Translations under genes and position numbers: made by a program | Shown here: piece after piece, positions 39,769 through 49,182 of the stretch | How positions within the stretch are numbered: position 1 is the first letter of the stretch | How the letters are laid out: each line of letters starts with the position of its first letter | NCBI RefSeq assembly: GCF_900182935.1 | Contig: NZ_FXUE01000001.1 | Coordinates: forward strand, 868,001 to 932,000 | Length of the DNA stretch: 64,000 nt | Direction of reading: 5' to 3' | From: Fibrobacter sp. UWB10 | GTDB lineage: Bacteria > Fibrobacterota > Fibrobacteria > Fibrobacterales > Fibrobacteraceae | The notes under the pieces: generated by a model | The model's input: the letters and a program-made list of their open reading frames with translations, nothing else | What the model was told of the DNA's origin: nothing | Databases searched by the model: none

Positions 39769-41565
39769 TTAACCTAACGCGTCGAGTTCTTCGTAGCGTT
39801 CGTAGGCTTTTTCGAGTTCGGCTTCGCGGTCCGAAATTTCCTTTTGGAGTTCCACAATTCGGGCTGCATTGGTGAACACTTCGGGCTTGGAAAGTTCCGT
39901 CTGGCGTTCGGCGATTTCGGCTTCAAGCTTTTCGATTTTTTCAGGGAGGGCAGCGTATTCACGTTCTTCGTTGTAGCTGCGCTTTTTCTTTTTGGCAGGG
40001 GCCGCAGCGCTTGCAGGCGCAGAGGCTACAGTCTCTTTTTCAGCTGCAATACGGGCTGCGTTTGCGGCTTCTTTATCGCGGACTTTCTTTTTGGCTTCGT
40101 AGTCGCTATAACCGCCTACCGATTCAAACACGTTTCCGCCGTCTTCAATCGCCAAAATGCTTGTCGCGACAGAATCTAGGAAGGCACGGTCGTGGCTTAC
40201 GGTAAGCACGGTTCCCTTGTAGTCGGCCAAGAGTTCTGCGAGCAGGTCAAGCGTTTCCATGTCCAAGTCATTGGTGGGTTCGTCAAGCACGAGCACGTTA
40301 CTCGGGTGGCTAAAAAGGCACGCGAGCAGCAGGCGGTTGCGTTCTCCACCGCTCAAAGCACTAATCGGGCCACGGGCGCGATCTGCCGAGAAAAGGAAGT
40401 CTTGCAAATAACTTAACACATGGCGCTTGACACCGTTCAGCACCACGTACTGCTGTCCATCGGCAATGTTTTCAACAAGCGACTTGTCTTCGCGAAGGCG
40501 GGTACGCATCTGGTCAAAGTAGGCGATTTGCAGGTTCGTTCCAAGTCGCACATCACCTGTATCGGGCGTGAGTTCGCCCAAAATCAGGCGCAAGAGCGTC
40601 GTCTTTCCCGAGCCATTCGGGCCCACAATACCAATGCGGTCTCCGCGGGAAACTTCGGTCGTAAGCCCGCTAATCAGCGGCGTTCCATCGTAAGAATAGC
40701 TCACATCGCTGAGTCTTGCCACCAGGCGCCCCGAACGGTCCGCCTCGGTAATCTGCATATTCACATTGCCCGTTCGGGTGCGGCGCGCTGCACGTTCTTC
40801 GCGCATTTTAATGAGCGCGCGCACGCGGCCCTCGTTACGGGTCCGCCGCGCCTGGATTCCTTTGCGAATCCAGACTTCTTCTTCGGCCAAGCGCTTGTCG
40901 AAAAGCGCATTCGCCTTGTCCTCTTCGGCCAAGGCCTGATCGCGGAACTGCACAAACTTGTCGTACGGAAAATCCCAACTGCGAACACGACCGCGGTCCA
41001 AGTCAAAAATACGGGTAGCCACGCGGCGCACAAAGGTGCGGTCATGGCTCACAAAAAGCAAGGCACAATTCAGGCGGGTCACGATTCCTTCGAGCCACTG
41101 GATTGCCGGAATGTCCAAATGGTTCGTGGGTTCGTCCAGCAGCAACAAGTCCGGGTCTTGGGCCAAAGCCTGCGCAAAAAGAGTGCGGCGTTTCTGGCCA
41201 CCGCTCAAACTGTCATAAAGAGCCTCAGGATCAATCCCCGTTTTGCCCAAAATCGCCTCGGCATGAGTATCGTGGGTGCCGTCTTGCATGACCCCCGCCA
41301 TGACCACGTCGCGGACCGTGCCCTCGATATGGGCCGGAATTTCCTGAATCATGCGCGAAATCTTAAGGCCAGACTTCTTAACAATATCGCCCGACTGGGC
41401 CTCGGCCTCGCCCGAGAGCACTTTCAGCAAAGTGCTCTTGCCGCAACCATTGCGGCCGACCAGACAAATCCGGTCGCCGGCCTCGATGTCAAAGCTCACA
41501 TTGTCGAGCAAAGGGGCGTTCGCCCCGATGCGTAAAAGAAGGTTCTGGGCAGAAAGAATCGGCAT
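39769..41565 (-). CDS. ABC-F family ATPase (Uup-like)
   Basis: A soluble ABC-F protein of 598 aa with two ATPase cassettes. First: GRNGCGKSTLLK and SLSGGQKRR, LLLLDEPTNHLD. Linker about 220-300. Second: GPNGSGKTTLLR, LSGGERNRLLLA, VLVLDEPTNDLD. A C-terminal alanine-rich hinge and coiled coil (about 505-598) mark the Uup type. These proteins act on ribosomes or on branched DNA. -10 TACATT ends 6 nt before the ATG at 41565, predicting a leaderless mRNA. Confidence 0.92.
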   Translation of the reverse strand: MPILSAQNLLLRIGANAPLLDNVSFDIEAGDRICLVGRNGCGKSTLLKVLSGEAEAQSGDIVKKSGLKISRMIQEIPAHIEGTVRDVVMAGVMQDGTHDTHAEAILGKTGIDPEALYDSLSGGQKRRTLFAQALAQDPDLLLLDEPTNHLDIPAIQWLEGIVTRLNCALLFVSHDRTFVRRVATRIFDLDRGRVRSWDFPYDKFVQFRDQALAEEDKANALFDKRLAEEEVWIRKGIQARRTRNEGRVRALIKMREERAARRTRTGNVNMQITEADRSGRLVARLSDVSYSYDGTPLISGLTTEVSRGDRIGIVGPNGSGKTTLLRLILGELTPDTGDVRLGTNLQIAYFDQMRTRLREDKSLVENIADGQQYVVLNGVKRHVLSYLQDFLFSADRARGPISALSGGERNRLLLACLFSHPSNVLVLDEPTNDLDMETLDLLAELLADYKGTVLTVSHDRAFLDSVATSILAIEDGGNVFESVGGYSDYEAKKKVRDKEAANAARIAAEKETVASAPASAAAPAKKKKRSYNEEREYAALPEKIEKLEAEIAERQTELSKPEVFTNAARIVELQKEISDREAELEKAYERYEELDALG

Positions 41566-41626
41566 AACCCAAATGTAGAATTATATTTATCTACCTTTTT
41601 ACTGATTTTTTATTATAATTAAAAGT

Positions 41627-42655
41627 ATGAAAACATTTTCGTTATCGAATCGTTTCGCAATCGCACTTATCGCAGGTAGCCTCGCCGCCTCTACCGCACT
41701 TGCACAAGGTGAATTTGAAGGTTCAGGCGAAATTGCCGACCCGAACTGCGTTGGCGACGGTTGTGGCTATATCTCAGCAGACCAAGTCTCAGAAGACCAA
41801 GCAGCCGTTCCTAATGACGAAAACGCCGAAAGCTTCTCTTACAGCGAAAACGGCGCCACCTCCGAAGAAGCCTGGCCAGACACCACGGAACAAGCCGCTG
41901 CAGAACCCGCAGACGAAAGCGAACCTGCCGCAGAGACTGCCGAAGTCGCGACCACGAACATCGACGAAGAAGACGAAGAATCCCAGCACTACGTTGCCGA
42001 AAACGCCGCCGAATACCGCGCCCGCAAAGAAGGTTTTTCAAAGGGCGTTCAATTCGGTATTCGCGCTACTTTGGGCGTAAACAAGAACTTGGGTAAAGGC
42101 GCCAGCGACTGGAACATCGGCCCTGAAATTGGCGGCGGCCTCATGGCCAAGCTCCCCCTCGGCAGAACCTTTGCCATTTCAACCGAACTCAACTTCAGCT
42201 ACCGCCTGTACAGCTACGAAGGCAAGTCCGAATACGGTCAGAAAGACACTGACAGCAAGGACAAGGCCTACAGCAATAACGAAGCTAGCATCAACGAAGC
42301 GCTTTTTGAAATTCCGGTCATCGGTCAGTTCATCTTTGACGAAGACGGATTCTTTATTGGCTTGGGGGTAAACCTCGGGCTAAAGATGAGCGGAGATTCC
42401 GAATACAAGCAGAGCATCGAATACGAAGGCGAAGTCACCGACGACAAGCGTTCGAACACCGTTCCTACTGTAGGAGTGGAAGTTGGCGGCCTCTTCGACT
42501 TGGGCTATTCCGTGAACCGCTGGCTCGTTGTGGACCTTCGAATCATCCAAAACTTCACAAATTTGCTTGATTTAGACCTGATTGCAGAATCTACCTTGAT
42601 GAATTCCAAGCTCTATACGATGCACATCGGTGTCGGAGCCACACTCCTGCTTTAA
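41627..42655 (+). CDS. Outer-membrane beta-barrel protein, acidic N-terminal linker
   Basis: A 342-aa exported protein. Signal peptide to about residue 26 (TALAQG), then a Glu/Asp/Ala-rich, probably disordered linker (about 30-130), then a beta-barrel domain starting at FSKGVQFGIRATLGV and ending MHIGVGATLLL with a terminal hydrophobic residue as in outer-membrane barrels. It is paralogous to the next gene (shared GGGLLxK..., YSYE, FEIPVIGQF/FEIPIIFRY, GLGVNLGLKMSG/GLGVNMGLKLNG). Role unknown. TATAAT ends 7 nt before ATG. Confidence 0.75.
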   Translation: MKTFSLSNRFAIALIAGSLAASTALAQGEFEGSGEIADPNCVGDGCGYISADQVSEDQAAVPNDENAESFSYSENGATSEEAWPDTTEQAAAEPADESEPAAETAEVATTNIDEEDEESQHYVAENAAEYRARKEGFSKGVQFGIRATLGVNKNLGKGASDWNIGPEIGGGLMAKLPLGRTFAISTELNFSYRLYSYEGKSEYGQKDTDSKDKAYSNNEASINEALFEIPVIGQFIFDEDGFFIGLGVNLGLKMSGDSEYKQSIEYEGEVTDDKRSNTVPTVGVEVGGLFDLGYSVNRWLVVDLRIIQNFTNLLDLDLIAESTLMNSKLYTMHIGVGATLLL

Positions 42656-42770
42656 AATCGGGGCGTTTCGTTACACCCCAACGTAAGTAAAAAAAATTTT
42701 CTGCACTATTTTTACACGTTGAATTTATTTTATAGCCGGTGTTCACATGCTCATTTATTATAATTAGGCT

Positions 42771-43571
42771 ATGGATTTAAAGAGATTGAGTGTAATTTTC
42801 GCCATGGCGCTGGCATTTTCTGTGCCTGCCATGGCTCAAGATAATTCCGATGACGACGGTTGGGTTAGTTCTTCTAATGAGAATTCGACTTACGAAGGCT
42901 CTGCGGATAGCGAATTTGCTAACGACGAAGAATACGCAAGTGCCTACGCCCGTTATAAAGCGGAAACTACTAAAAAATCCGAAATCAACCGCCTAAGAAA
43001 CGAAGGATTCCAGCGTGCCGTGTTGCTCGGCATTCGCGTTCAGGGTGGTATCAACACCTTCTTGGGCGAAAATTCCGACGGTTGGAAGATTGGTTACCAG
43101 GGCGGTGGCGGCCTCTTGCTCAAGATGAACTTCATGATCAAGAACTTGAGCCTTGTTCCCGAACTCACCTTCAACTACAGACATTACTCTTACGAACAGG
43201 ACATGGATGCCTACACCAACGAAGCCAGCATCGATATCTTCATGTTCGAAATCCCGATTATTTTCCGCTACACCTTTGAAGACTACGGCTTTTATGTGGG
43301 CCTCGGCGTGAACATGGGCCTTAAGTTGAACGGTTCGTCTGAATTCAATACTAGCGGTGGCAAACGCGAAAATACGGTCGCAACCTCCGGTATGGAAGTG
43401 GGCGGCGCTTTAGACATCGGCTATATGCTTACTCGTTGGGTCAGCGTGAACATCCGCGTGGTGCAGTGCTTTACGAGCCTCTTGAACAAGACGCTTGTTG
43501 CAGAAGAAGCCTTCTATGATTCTTCGCTCAACACGTTCTATACCACTCTCGGTATCAACTTCATGTTCTAA
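42771..43571 (+). CDS. Outer-membrane beta-barrel protein (paralogue)
   Basis: A 266-aa exported protein. Signal peptide ends PAMAQ (about residue 22); a short acidic linker is followed by RAVLLGIRVQGGINTFLG and eight or more amphipathic strands, ending TTLGINFMF with a terminal Phe typical of outer-membrane assembly. It is a shorter sister of the preceding barrel and probably arose by tandem duplication. It has its own promoter: TATAAT (42759-42764) ends 6 nt before ATG 42771, again leaderless. Strong terminator downstream. Confidence 0.75.
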   Translation: MDLKRLSVIFAMALAFSVPAMAQDNSDDDGWVSSSNENSTYEGSADSEFANDEEYASAYARYKAETTKKSEINRLRNEGFQRAVLLGIRVQGGINTFLGENSDGWKIGYQGGGGLLLKMNFMIKNLSLVPELTFNYRHYSYEQDMDAYTNEASIDIFMFEIPIIFRYTFEDYGFYVGLGVNMGLKLNGSSEFNTSGGKRENTVATSGMEVGGALDIGYMLTRWVSVNIRVVQCFTSLLNKTLVAEEAFYDSSLNTFYTTLGINFMF

Positions 43572-43593
43572 AAAAAGCTTAATAAAAAAAGCA

Positions 43594-43627
43594 GCCCTGA
43601 ACTTTAAAGTTCAGGGCGTTTTTGTTT
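43594..43627 (+). terminator. Terminator of the second beta-barrel gene
   Basis: A 12-bp perfect palindromic stem GCCCTGAACTTT/AAAGTTCAGGGC followed by GTTTTTGTTT. Confidence 0.9.
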
Positions 43628-43652
43628 AGGGCATTTGCATGCCCAAGATTCT

Positions 43653-46646
43653 CTACTTCTTTTGCTTGATGCCGCGTGCGCGCTGGATTTCGCGTTCAAT
43701 CAGGCGCTTTTCAACCGCGAAGAAGTCTTCGTTCTTCTGGATTGCATTCTTGTAGATGACATCGGCAAGTTCCGGTTCGCCAGCAAGGAGCGAAATCACG
43801 ATGCAGTTGCGCAGGAATATGTCACCCATTTCGTTGATTTCGTAATGGTCAAAGAAGTCCGCTATCAGTAGTGCAGCCTGCTTGTAGATCCCCTCGCGGG
43901 CAGCTTCTAGAATATTGAACTCATCGGCAAAGCTACGCGGGAAAGCATTCTTAGCAACAAGCTCGCCTACCCTGTTATAAACTTCGTCAGAGTCGCGGGC
44001 TTCCATCGGAATGGCACGAATCCATTCGACATAGTTTTCGCGGAACTTCTGGTAACCGATAGAGGTTTCAAGCGCGGCCAGGCGCGGATTTTCAGACACG
44101 ACGCTATCCAAGATAATGCTGTCGCCCTGGACAATCGTATCGACCTTGACAAGCACGCGAGAGAACGAATCCTTGGCCGCAGCCGCTTCAAGTTCTTGCA
44201 TGTAAGAGAGCAACGACGTTTTCTTGAAATCGTCCTTCGGTTCAGCAAGCATCGCCTTCACGCGGGCGGGGCGGCGAAGCGCATAGTCTTCGGGATCCAA
44301 GTACTGTTGCCAGCAGACTTCGCAACTGTCGAACACATTCACAATGTGCGCTTCGGAATGAACGAAGCGGGCTTCTTCGGCCTTGTTGTCAACCATCGGA
44401 ATGAACAGGCTATTCGGCTTCACGCCTTCGAGCAGCGACTTCAGCATCTTGTTCGTGAACAGGAAGTTCCTTTCGCCAAAGAATTCCGGATCGCGGTGAA
44501 TGCGGTTGAATTCAGCCACAAGTGCTGTATCAGTCGAGAAACGCCCAATGCCTTTCTGGAATACCGGCTGGTCACTTGCAATCATGATGATATCAGGTTC
44601 ATCGGTCGACTTGTACAAGCTCACGTACGGGAACACCGTATCGAGCGCCTTCAGAATATTCAGGAACATCAGGTCGTTGAATTCATAAGTCTGAATCCAC
44701 TGCACCCAGAGGGCACCCGGTTTCATGTAGCGGCGCATCTTGGCATAGAACTCATGAGCGAAGAGTCCTGCCACGCCACTCACCCACGGGTTGCTGGGCA
44801 CGCTGATAATCATATCGTACTGACGGCGGTTCGTATGGAAGAACGTGGTCGCGTCGTCAATATAGATATGGATGCGCGGGTCGTCATAGCCGCGGTAGTT
44901 CCACGGATAAAAGCCCTTCGCCAAATCCATCATGGCTTGCTCGATTTCTACGCAGTCAAAGTCCTTGAGCAACGGGTCAGCGAGCAAGTAATGCGCGCCC
45001 ATGCCGCTACCGAAGCCCACCATGGCGGCGTCGTACGGTTCCGTCTTCACAGCCATCGGCATGAAGGCGGTTGCGGCCTGCGTCAGTTCATCGCTTGAAA
45101 TCGGAGATTCGCGGTCCTTGCTCATGCTCGCATCGGCCTTACCGTTCGTCTTCACGTAGTAATGCACCGGCGATTCGTGGAAGCTAATCGTTGCCGTCTT
45201 TCCATCAATCACTTGAATTTTTTCATTCGGGTGCATGTTCTTGTAACTGCGGAACACGCCAGACGTAATGAGCGACGGATCGAACTTCACAAAGATAGCC
45301 GGCATAATCATCACGCACACCATGATGTAGAACATCACGCTGTAGCGGAAACGCTTGCGGTAAATCACCAGCAGCAAGAAACCAATTGCAAAGTCAAGCA
45401 ATGCAGCCGTCACAAGTGCGCCCTTGAGCTGCAGAACCGGCAACAGCACAAGTCCACCGCCTGCAGAACCAATGATAGAGCCCAGCGTATTCCAACCGTA
45501 GACCTTACCAATCGGGGCTTCGCTCTTGAAGGCGCGAGTCAGAATCAAGGTAATCAGCGGGAGCGTCATGCCTGCAAAGAAACTCGTGGGAATCATCCAC
45601 AACATCGAAAGCGCATACTTGAACAGGCTCCAGCAAACGTAACCGTCAGAGGTCGGATTGAAAATCTGGTTTGCCTCATTCATCATGCCCCAGAAGGGCT
45701 GATGGAAGTACAGCGTGCAAAGTGCAAAGAAAGCCATGAAAATCTGCGCCATCGAAAGCACAATCAAGCTGTCTTTCTTAAGCAGCTTGCCGCTTACCGC
45801 AGAACCAAGCGCAAGGCCCAAGATGAAGGCCGAAAGCATCTGGTCAAAGCTATGGCTCGAAGAACCCAACAACAGCGACAGCAAACGAATCCAGACAATT
45901 TCATAGACAAACGAAGTAAGGCCAGTAATCGCCGCAATCCAGAACCAAGTGTTCTTCGGCGGCATGGCAAGCTTGTGTTCGGCCACGTAGTCTTCGTCAT
46001 GAACTTCGGGCGCATCGTCATCTTTAGGCGGCACAGGCGAAGTCGCAATGCCGATAAAGCTAAACACCGCAGCCAGCAAGAAGTTGATAGAGGCGGCCAC
46101 GCACAAGGTAGCGTGGTTACCGATTTCAGGAATCAACAGGTAGCTTGTCGCCAGAATACCGATGGCAGAGCCCAAGCTGTTGGTAAAGTAAAGCATCGGG
46201 AGCGAAACTTCGGCGCCACTCTTGCGCATAAGTCCCGCTGCAATAAAGGGAAATGTCATACCGACCGCAATCGCAATCGGGAGCGTCGAACCCGTGGCAA
46301 GCACGACCTTCGCAATTTCTGCACCGCGCGGCGTCAGCGAAGCCGTCCATGCAGAATCGTAGAATATTCCCGTAAGCCAAATGTACAGCGGGTGGTACGC
46401 AACACCGCCAATACCGATAGCCAATTCCACCAAGCCGTATCCCAAGAGCGGGCGCTTGGTTTTCTCGACCATCTTGCCTGCAATAAAGCTACCTATGGCA
46501 AGGCCGCCCATGTAAATGCAGAGCGTGAGCACTTGGCCGTAGCTAGAATGCCCCAAGAAGAGTTTAAGGTAACGAGCCCACGAGCCTTCGTAAATCAGGC
46601 CCGCAAACCCGGACAGGGCAAACAGGAAATAGACTAGGATATTCAT
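43653..46646 (-). CDS. Fused membrane transporter-like / spermidine-synthase-like protein
   Basis: A 997-aa protein of the fused MFS/spermidine synthase type. The N-terminal half (about 1-470) has two blocks of predicted helices, each opening with a similar FAGLIYEGSWARYLKLFLG/TSFVYEIVWIRLLSLLLG segment. The middle (about 530-730) is a class I aminopropyl/methyltransferase-like domain: GFGSGMGAHYLL, DCVEIEQAMMDLAKG, HIYIDDATTFFHT, SVPSNPWVSGVAGLFA. The C-terminal 250 residues are helical. Substrate unknown. TATAAT ends 6 nt before ATG 46646, predicting a leaderless mRNA. Confidence 0.8.
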   Translation of the reverse strand: MNILVYFLFALSGFAGLIYEGSWARYLKLFLGHSSYGQVLTLCIYMGGLAIGSFIAGKMVEKTKRPLLGYGLVELAIGIGGVAYHPLYIWLTGIFYDSAWTASLTPRGAEIAKVVLATGSTLPIAIAVGMTFPFIAAGLMRKSGAEVSLPMLYFTNSLGSAIGILATSYLLIPEIGNHATLCVAASINFLLAAVFSFIGIATSPVPPKDDDAPEVHDEDYVAEHKLAMPPKNTWFWIAAITGLTSFVYEIVWIRLLSLLLGSSSHSFDQMLSAFILGLALGSAVSGKLLKKDSLIVLSMAQIFMAFFALCTLYFHQPFWGMMNEANQIFNPTSDGYVCWSLFKYALSMLWMIPTSFFAGMTLPLITLILTRAFKSEAPIGKVYGWNTLGSIIGSAGGGLVLLPVLQLKGALVTAALLDFAIGFLLLVIYRKRFRYSVMFYIMVCVMIMPAIFVKFDPSLITSGVFRSYKNMHPNEKIQVIDGKTATISFHESPVHYYVKTNGKADASMSKDRESPISSDELTQAATAFMPMAVKTEPYDAAMVGFGSGMGAHYLLADPLLKDFDCVEIEQAMMDLAKGFYPWNYRGYDDPRIHIYIDDATTFFHTNRRQYDMIISVPSNPWVSGVAGLFAHEFYAKMRRYMKPGALWVQWIQTYEFNDLMFLNILKALDTVFPYVSLYKSTDEPDIIMIASDQPVFQKGIGRFSTDTALVAEFNRIHRDPEFFGERNFLFTNKMLKSLLEGVKPNSLFIPMVDNKAEEARFVHSEAHIVNVFDSCEVCWQQYLDPEDYALRRPARVKAMLAEPKDDFKKTSLLSYMQELEAAAAKDSFSRVLVKVDTIVQGDSIILDSVVSENPRLAALETSIGYQKFRENYVEWIRAIPMEARDSDEVYNRVGELVAKNAFPRSFADEFNILEAAREGIYKQAALLIADFFDHYEINEMGDIFLRNCIVISLLAGEPELADVIYKNAIQKNEDFFAVEKRLIEREIQRARGIKQKK

Positions 46647-46662
46647 ATCCTAATTATAGTAA

Positions 46663-46693
46663 GAAGTAGACAGTAGGAAGTAGGAAGTATTTA
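46663..46693. repeat. Short tandem AGTAGGAAGT repeats
   Basis: About three imperfect AGTAGACAGT/AGTAGGA units upstream of the fused spermidine-synthase-like gene, next to its predicted -10. Role unknown. Confidence 0.4.
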
Positions 46694-46725
46694 GTTTGGT
46701 CGTATAACTTGAACAAACGCGTTTT

Positions 46726-47127
46726 TTACTTCTTTTCAGCTTTTTCGACGGCGACTTCGGCTTTTTCTGCCGCTTTTTCGGCTGCAGCCTCGGCAGCCTT
46801 GATTTCGGCCTTCCACGGGGTAAGGCCTACCACATTATCGACCGGGAGCGAAAATGCGATTCCCTGGCCCATGGTGTCAAGCCCCGCCTTCTGGTAAAGG
46901 GCGTGTAAAACGGCATCCTTGATCTTGGCATCCACCAAAATCATCACGATTTCCTTTTCAGGCTGAATCGCGATATGGAAAAACGACTCGGCTTCCTTGT
47001 TCGCCGTACCGCGGGCATTCAGAATCGTACCGCCGCGGGCACCGGCATCTTTCGCCGCTTCCATCACGGTTTCAGAGAATCCGGTATTCACAATGCAAAA
47101 GATGACTTCGTGATTGAATCCGCTCAT
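46726..47127 (-). CDS. PII-like protein 2 (DUF1538 operon)
   Basis: A 133-aa protein with a PII fold: VIFCIVNTGFSETVMEAAKDAGARGGTILNARGT, EAESFF in the T-loop place, and EKEIVMILV. The C-terminus is an Ala/Glu/Lys-rich helical tail (last 25 residues) not found in GlnB. It overlaps the upstream PII-like gene by 4 nt. It presumably binds a nucleotide and controls the DUF1538 membrane protein encoded by the same operon. Confidence 0.75.
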   Translation of the reverse strand: MSGFNHEVIFCIVNTGFSETVMEAAKDAGARGGTILNARGTANKEAESFFHIAIQPEKEIVMILVDAKIKDAVLHALYQKAGLDTMGQGIAFSLPVDNVVGLTPWKAEIKAAEAAAEKAAEKAEVAVEKAEKK

Positions 47128-47540
47128 TTTTCGTTTCTCCGTACCGCATCGCGGTTGTCGCTTAAAAAGTTAAAAATGGACTTGCCAATAATGCTTGCCA
47201 TCGGAATCGTATAGGCAATACCCTTGCCGCCCACAATCGTATTGAACTTCTCGGCAAGGCTGTCAAGAGCTGCGCGCAGATTGTTCTCGCCAATAATGCT
47301 GATAATCACGGCGCGGTCCGAATCGGCAAGGCCCATGGCTGTTGCAATTTCACGCGGAGCAGTACCTTGGCCAAACAGCACCATCTGCATGTTCACGCCA
47401 AAAGACTGGATGTGGTCCATGTAAAAGTCCGCCTTGGCACGGCTCACCACCGTAATCAAAATCTTGAGGCGGTTCATGGAAACCTTGGCACGCGTGCTCC
47501 CGCGCAACACCCTGTTTCTTATTTTCTTTTCTACATCCAT
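47124..47540 (-). CDS. PII-like protein 1 (DUF1538 operon)
   Basis: A 138-aa PII-superfamily protein: LKILITVVSRAKADFYMDHIQSFGVNMQMVLFGQGTA, then VIISIIGENNLRAALDSLAEKF and GKGIAYTIPMASI. It has a basic N-terminal extension and no GlnB uridylylation tyrosine block. It starts 8 bp after the DUF1538 stop and overlaps the second PII-like gene. Two different PII-like proteins for one transporter-like protein suggests heteromeric or dual-signal control. Confidence 0.75.
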   Translation of the reverse strand: MDVEKKIRNRVLRGSTRAKVSMNRLKILITVVSRAKADFYMDHIQSFGVNMQMVLFGQGTAPREIATAMGLADSDRAVIISIIGENNLRAALDSLAEKFNTIVGGKGIAYTIPMASIIGKSIFNFLSDNRDAVRRNEK

Positions 47541-47548
47541 GGCGCCCC

Positions 47549-49081
47549 CTACATAAAGTCGATAATCTGTTCGTCGTCGGCATCCTGAATGCGACGCATC
47601 ATCATGCGGTTACGGAGCGCCGTCGAAACGGTAGCCCTGAAACCGAGCACCTGTATAGTAATCAAGGGCGTCATCGCGACCATCGCGACAATACCGAAAG
47701 CATAATTCAAAATGGAATCGCCTCCGTCACGCAGGCCCGCGCATGCACCAATCGCCAAGGGCAGAATAAAGCTAGAAGTCAACGGACCGCTCGCCACGCC
47801 ACCCGAGTCAAACGCAATCGCGGTATAAAGCTTAGGCACAAAGAACGAAAGTCCAAGCGAAATAAAGTAACCCGGAATCAGGTAATAAATAATCGGGAAC
47901 CCGACAATAATGCGAATCATCGAAAGGCCAATCGAAATTCCCACACCCACTGAAAGTGCAATCAGCATCGAGCGCTTGGTCACCAAGCCACCCGTTACCT
48001 CTTCGACCTGCTTGTTCAACACATGCACCGCAGGTTCTGCAAGCACCACCACCAGGCCAAGCACAAAACCAGCCACCACAAGCGCACGTGGCATGGCACC
48101 CAGTTGCTTGCCCAATTCAAAACCAATCGGCATGAATCCGACCGCTACCGCCGTCAAGAAAACTACCAGGCCCACAAACGTGTACACAATGCCGAACGCC
48201 ATCGGGATAATTTTGGCCCAAGAAAGGCGAAGCACTGTAATCTGGAGCAGCATAAAGAACACCACAATCAAGCCAAGCGCCACAAGCACTTCTTTTGCAA
48301 CGCCTAAAATGACCGGCAAAAAGTTCATACCGAGACTTGCGTCAATCGAATACGCCGACTCCGAAAGCTGGTACGTCAAATCGCCCTTCGAAAAAATCAC
48401 GAGCCCCATGAGCGCAATAATCGGGCCCACCGAGCAAAGCGCAATCAGGCCGAAGCTGTTTTCATTCGCGCTTTTACCGCCAATAGCCCCAGCCACACCC
48501 ACACCGAGTGCCATAATGAAGGGAACCGTAATCGGGCCCGTGGTCACGCCACCCGAATCAAAAGCCAACGGCACGAACATGTCCTTCCCGAAGGAAAGCA
48601 TGAGCATGCCAAACATGAAAAGCATCAAGTAAAAGAAGATAATAATCGTCGAAAGATCGCGTTTAAATACAATCTTGATAATCGAAAGCGCCAAAAAGCA
48701 ACCCACGCCAACGCCAATTGTCGTAATCAAGAGTGTCGGTTCCACCGCCGCACGCACCTGTTCGGCAAGCACTGACAAATCGGGTTCTGCAACCGTAATG
48801 AGCACACCCATCACAAAGCACACCGAAACAAGCAGCTGCAGGCGCCTGGATTTGGTAAGACCCGACCCCACATGTTCGCCCATCGGGGTCATGGCAAGGT
48901 CGGCACCCAGGTTAAAAAGCCCAATGCCCACAATCAAGAAAATCGCACAAATCGAAAAAACAGCAAGTTGCTTAAAGGACAGCGTCACCAGCGGTGTGCA
49001 TGACACCGCAAGTACAATCAGCGTAACCGGCAAGACCGAGCCAAACGCCTCTTTCAACTTGTCCAGCAAAATCTTAAACAT
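47549..49081 (-). CDS. DUF1538 membrane protein with two fused domains
   Basis: A polytopic membrane protein of 510 aa with two similar halves. Each carries an FDSGGV(T/A)(T/S)GP motif (AFDSGGVTTGPITVPF near residue 180, AFDSGGVASGPLTSSF near residue 430) and a VAEP motif (ITVAEPDLSVL, VVLAEPAVHVL). This is DUF1538 duplicated in one chain. Related two-protein UmpAB systems have been reported as sodium/proton-type antiporters, so cation transport is possible. First gene of the operon with two PII-like regulators. TATATT ends 8 nt before the ATG. Confidence 0.82.
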   Translation of the reverse strand: MFKILLDKLKEAFGSVLPVTLIVLAVSCTPLVTLSFKQLAVFSICAIFLIVGIGLFNLGADLAMTPMGEHVGSGLTKSRRLQLLVSVCFVMGVLITVAEPDLSVLAEQVRAAVEPTLLITTIGVGVGCFLALSIIKIVFKRDLSTIIIFFYLMLFMFGMLMLSFGKDMFVPLAFDSGGVTTGPITVPFIMALGVGVAGAIGGKSANENSFGLIALCSVGPIIALMGLVIFSKGDLTYQLSESAYSIDASLGMNFLPVILGVAKEVLVALGLIVVFFMLLQITVLRLSWAKIIPMAFGIVYTFVGLVVFLTAVAVGFMPIGFELGKQLGAMPRALVVAGFVLGLVVVLAEPAVHVLNKQVEEVTGGLVTKRSMLIALSVGVGISIGLSMIRIIVGFPIIYYLIPGYFISLGLSFFVPKLYTAIAFDSGGVASGPLTSSFILPLAIGACAGLRDGGDSILNYAFGIVAMVAMTPLITIQVLGFRATVSTALRNRMMMRRIQDADDEQIIDFM

Positions 49082-49182
49082 TTGCGGGAAATATAGAAAA
49101 ACGCAAGAAAACGCAGATTTTTATAATTATTTTTCTAAAAAACATGCAACCAATGCAACTTTCGGGGCATCTAAAGGGTACA

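Noticed and set aside
41727-42080. 126-codon frame (+2) inside the first beta-barrel gene
   Set aside because: Lys/Pro-rich shadow of the acidic linker; the beta-barrel frame has signal peptide, strands and paralogue support.
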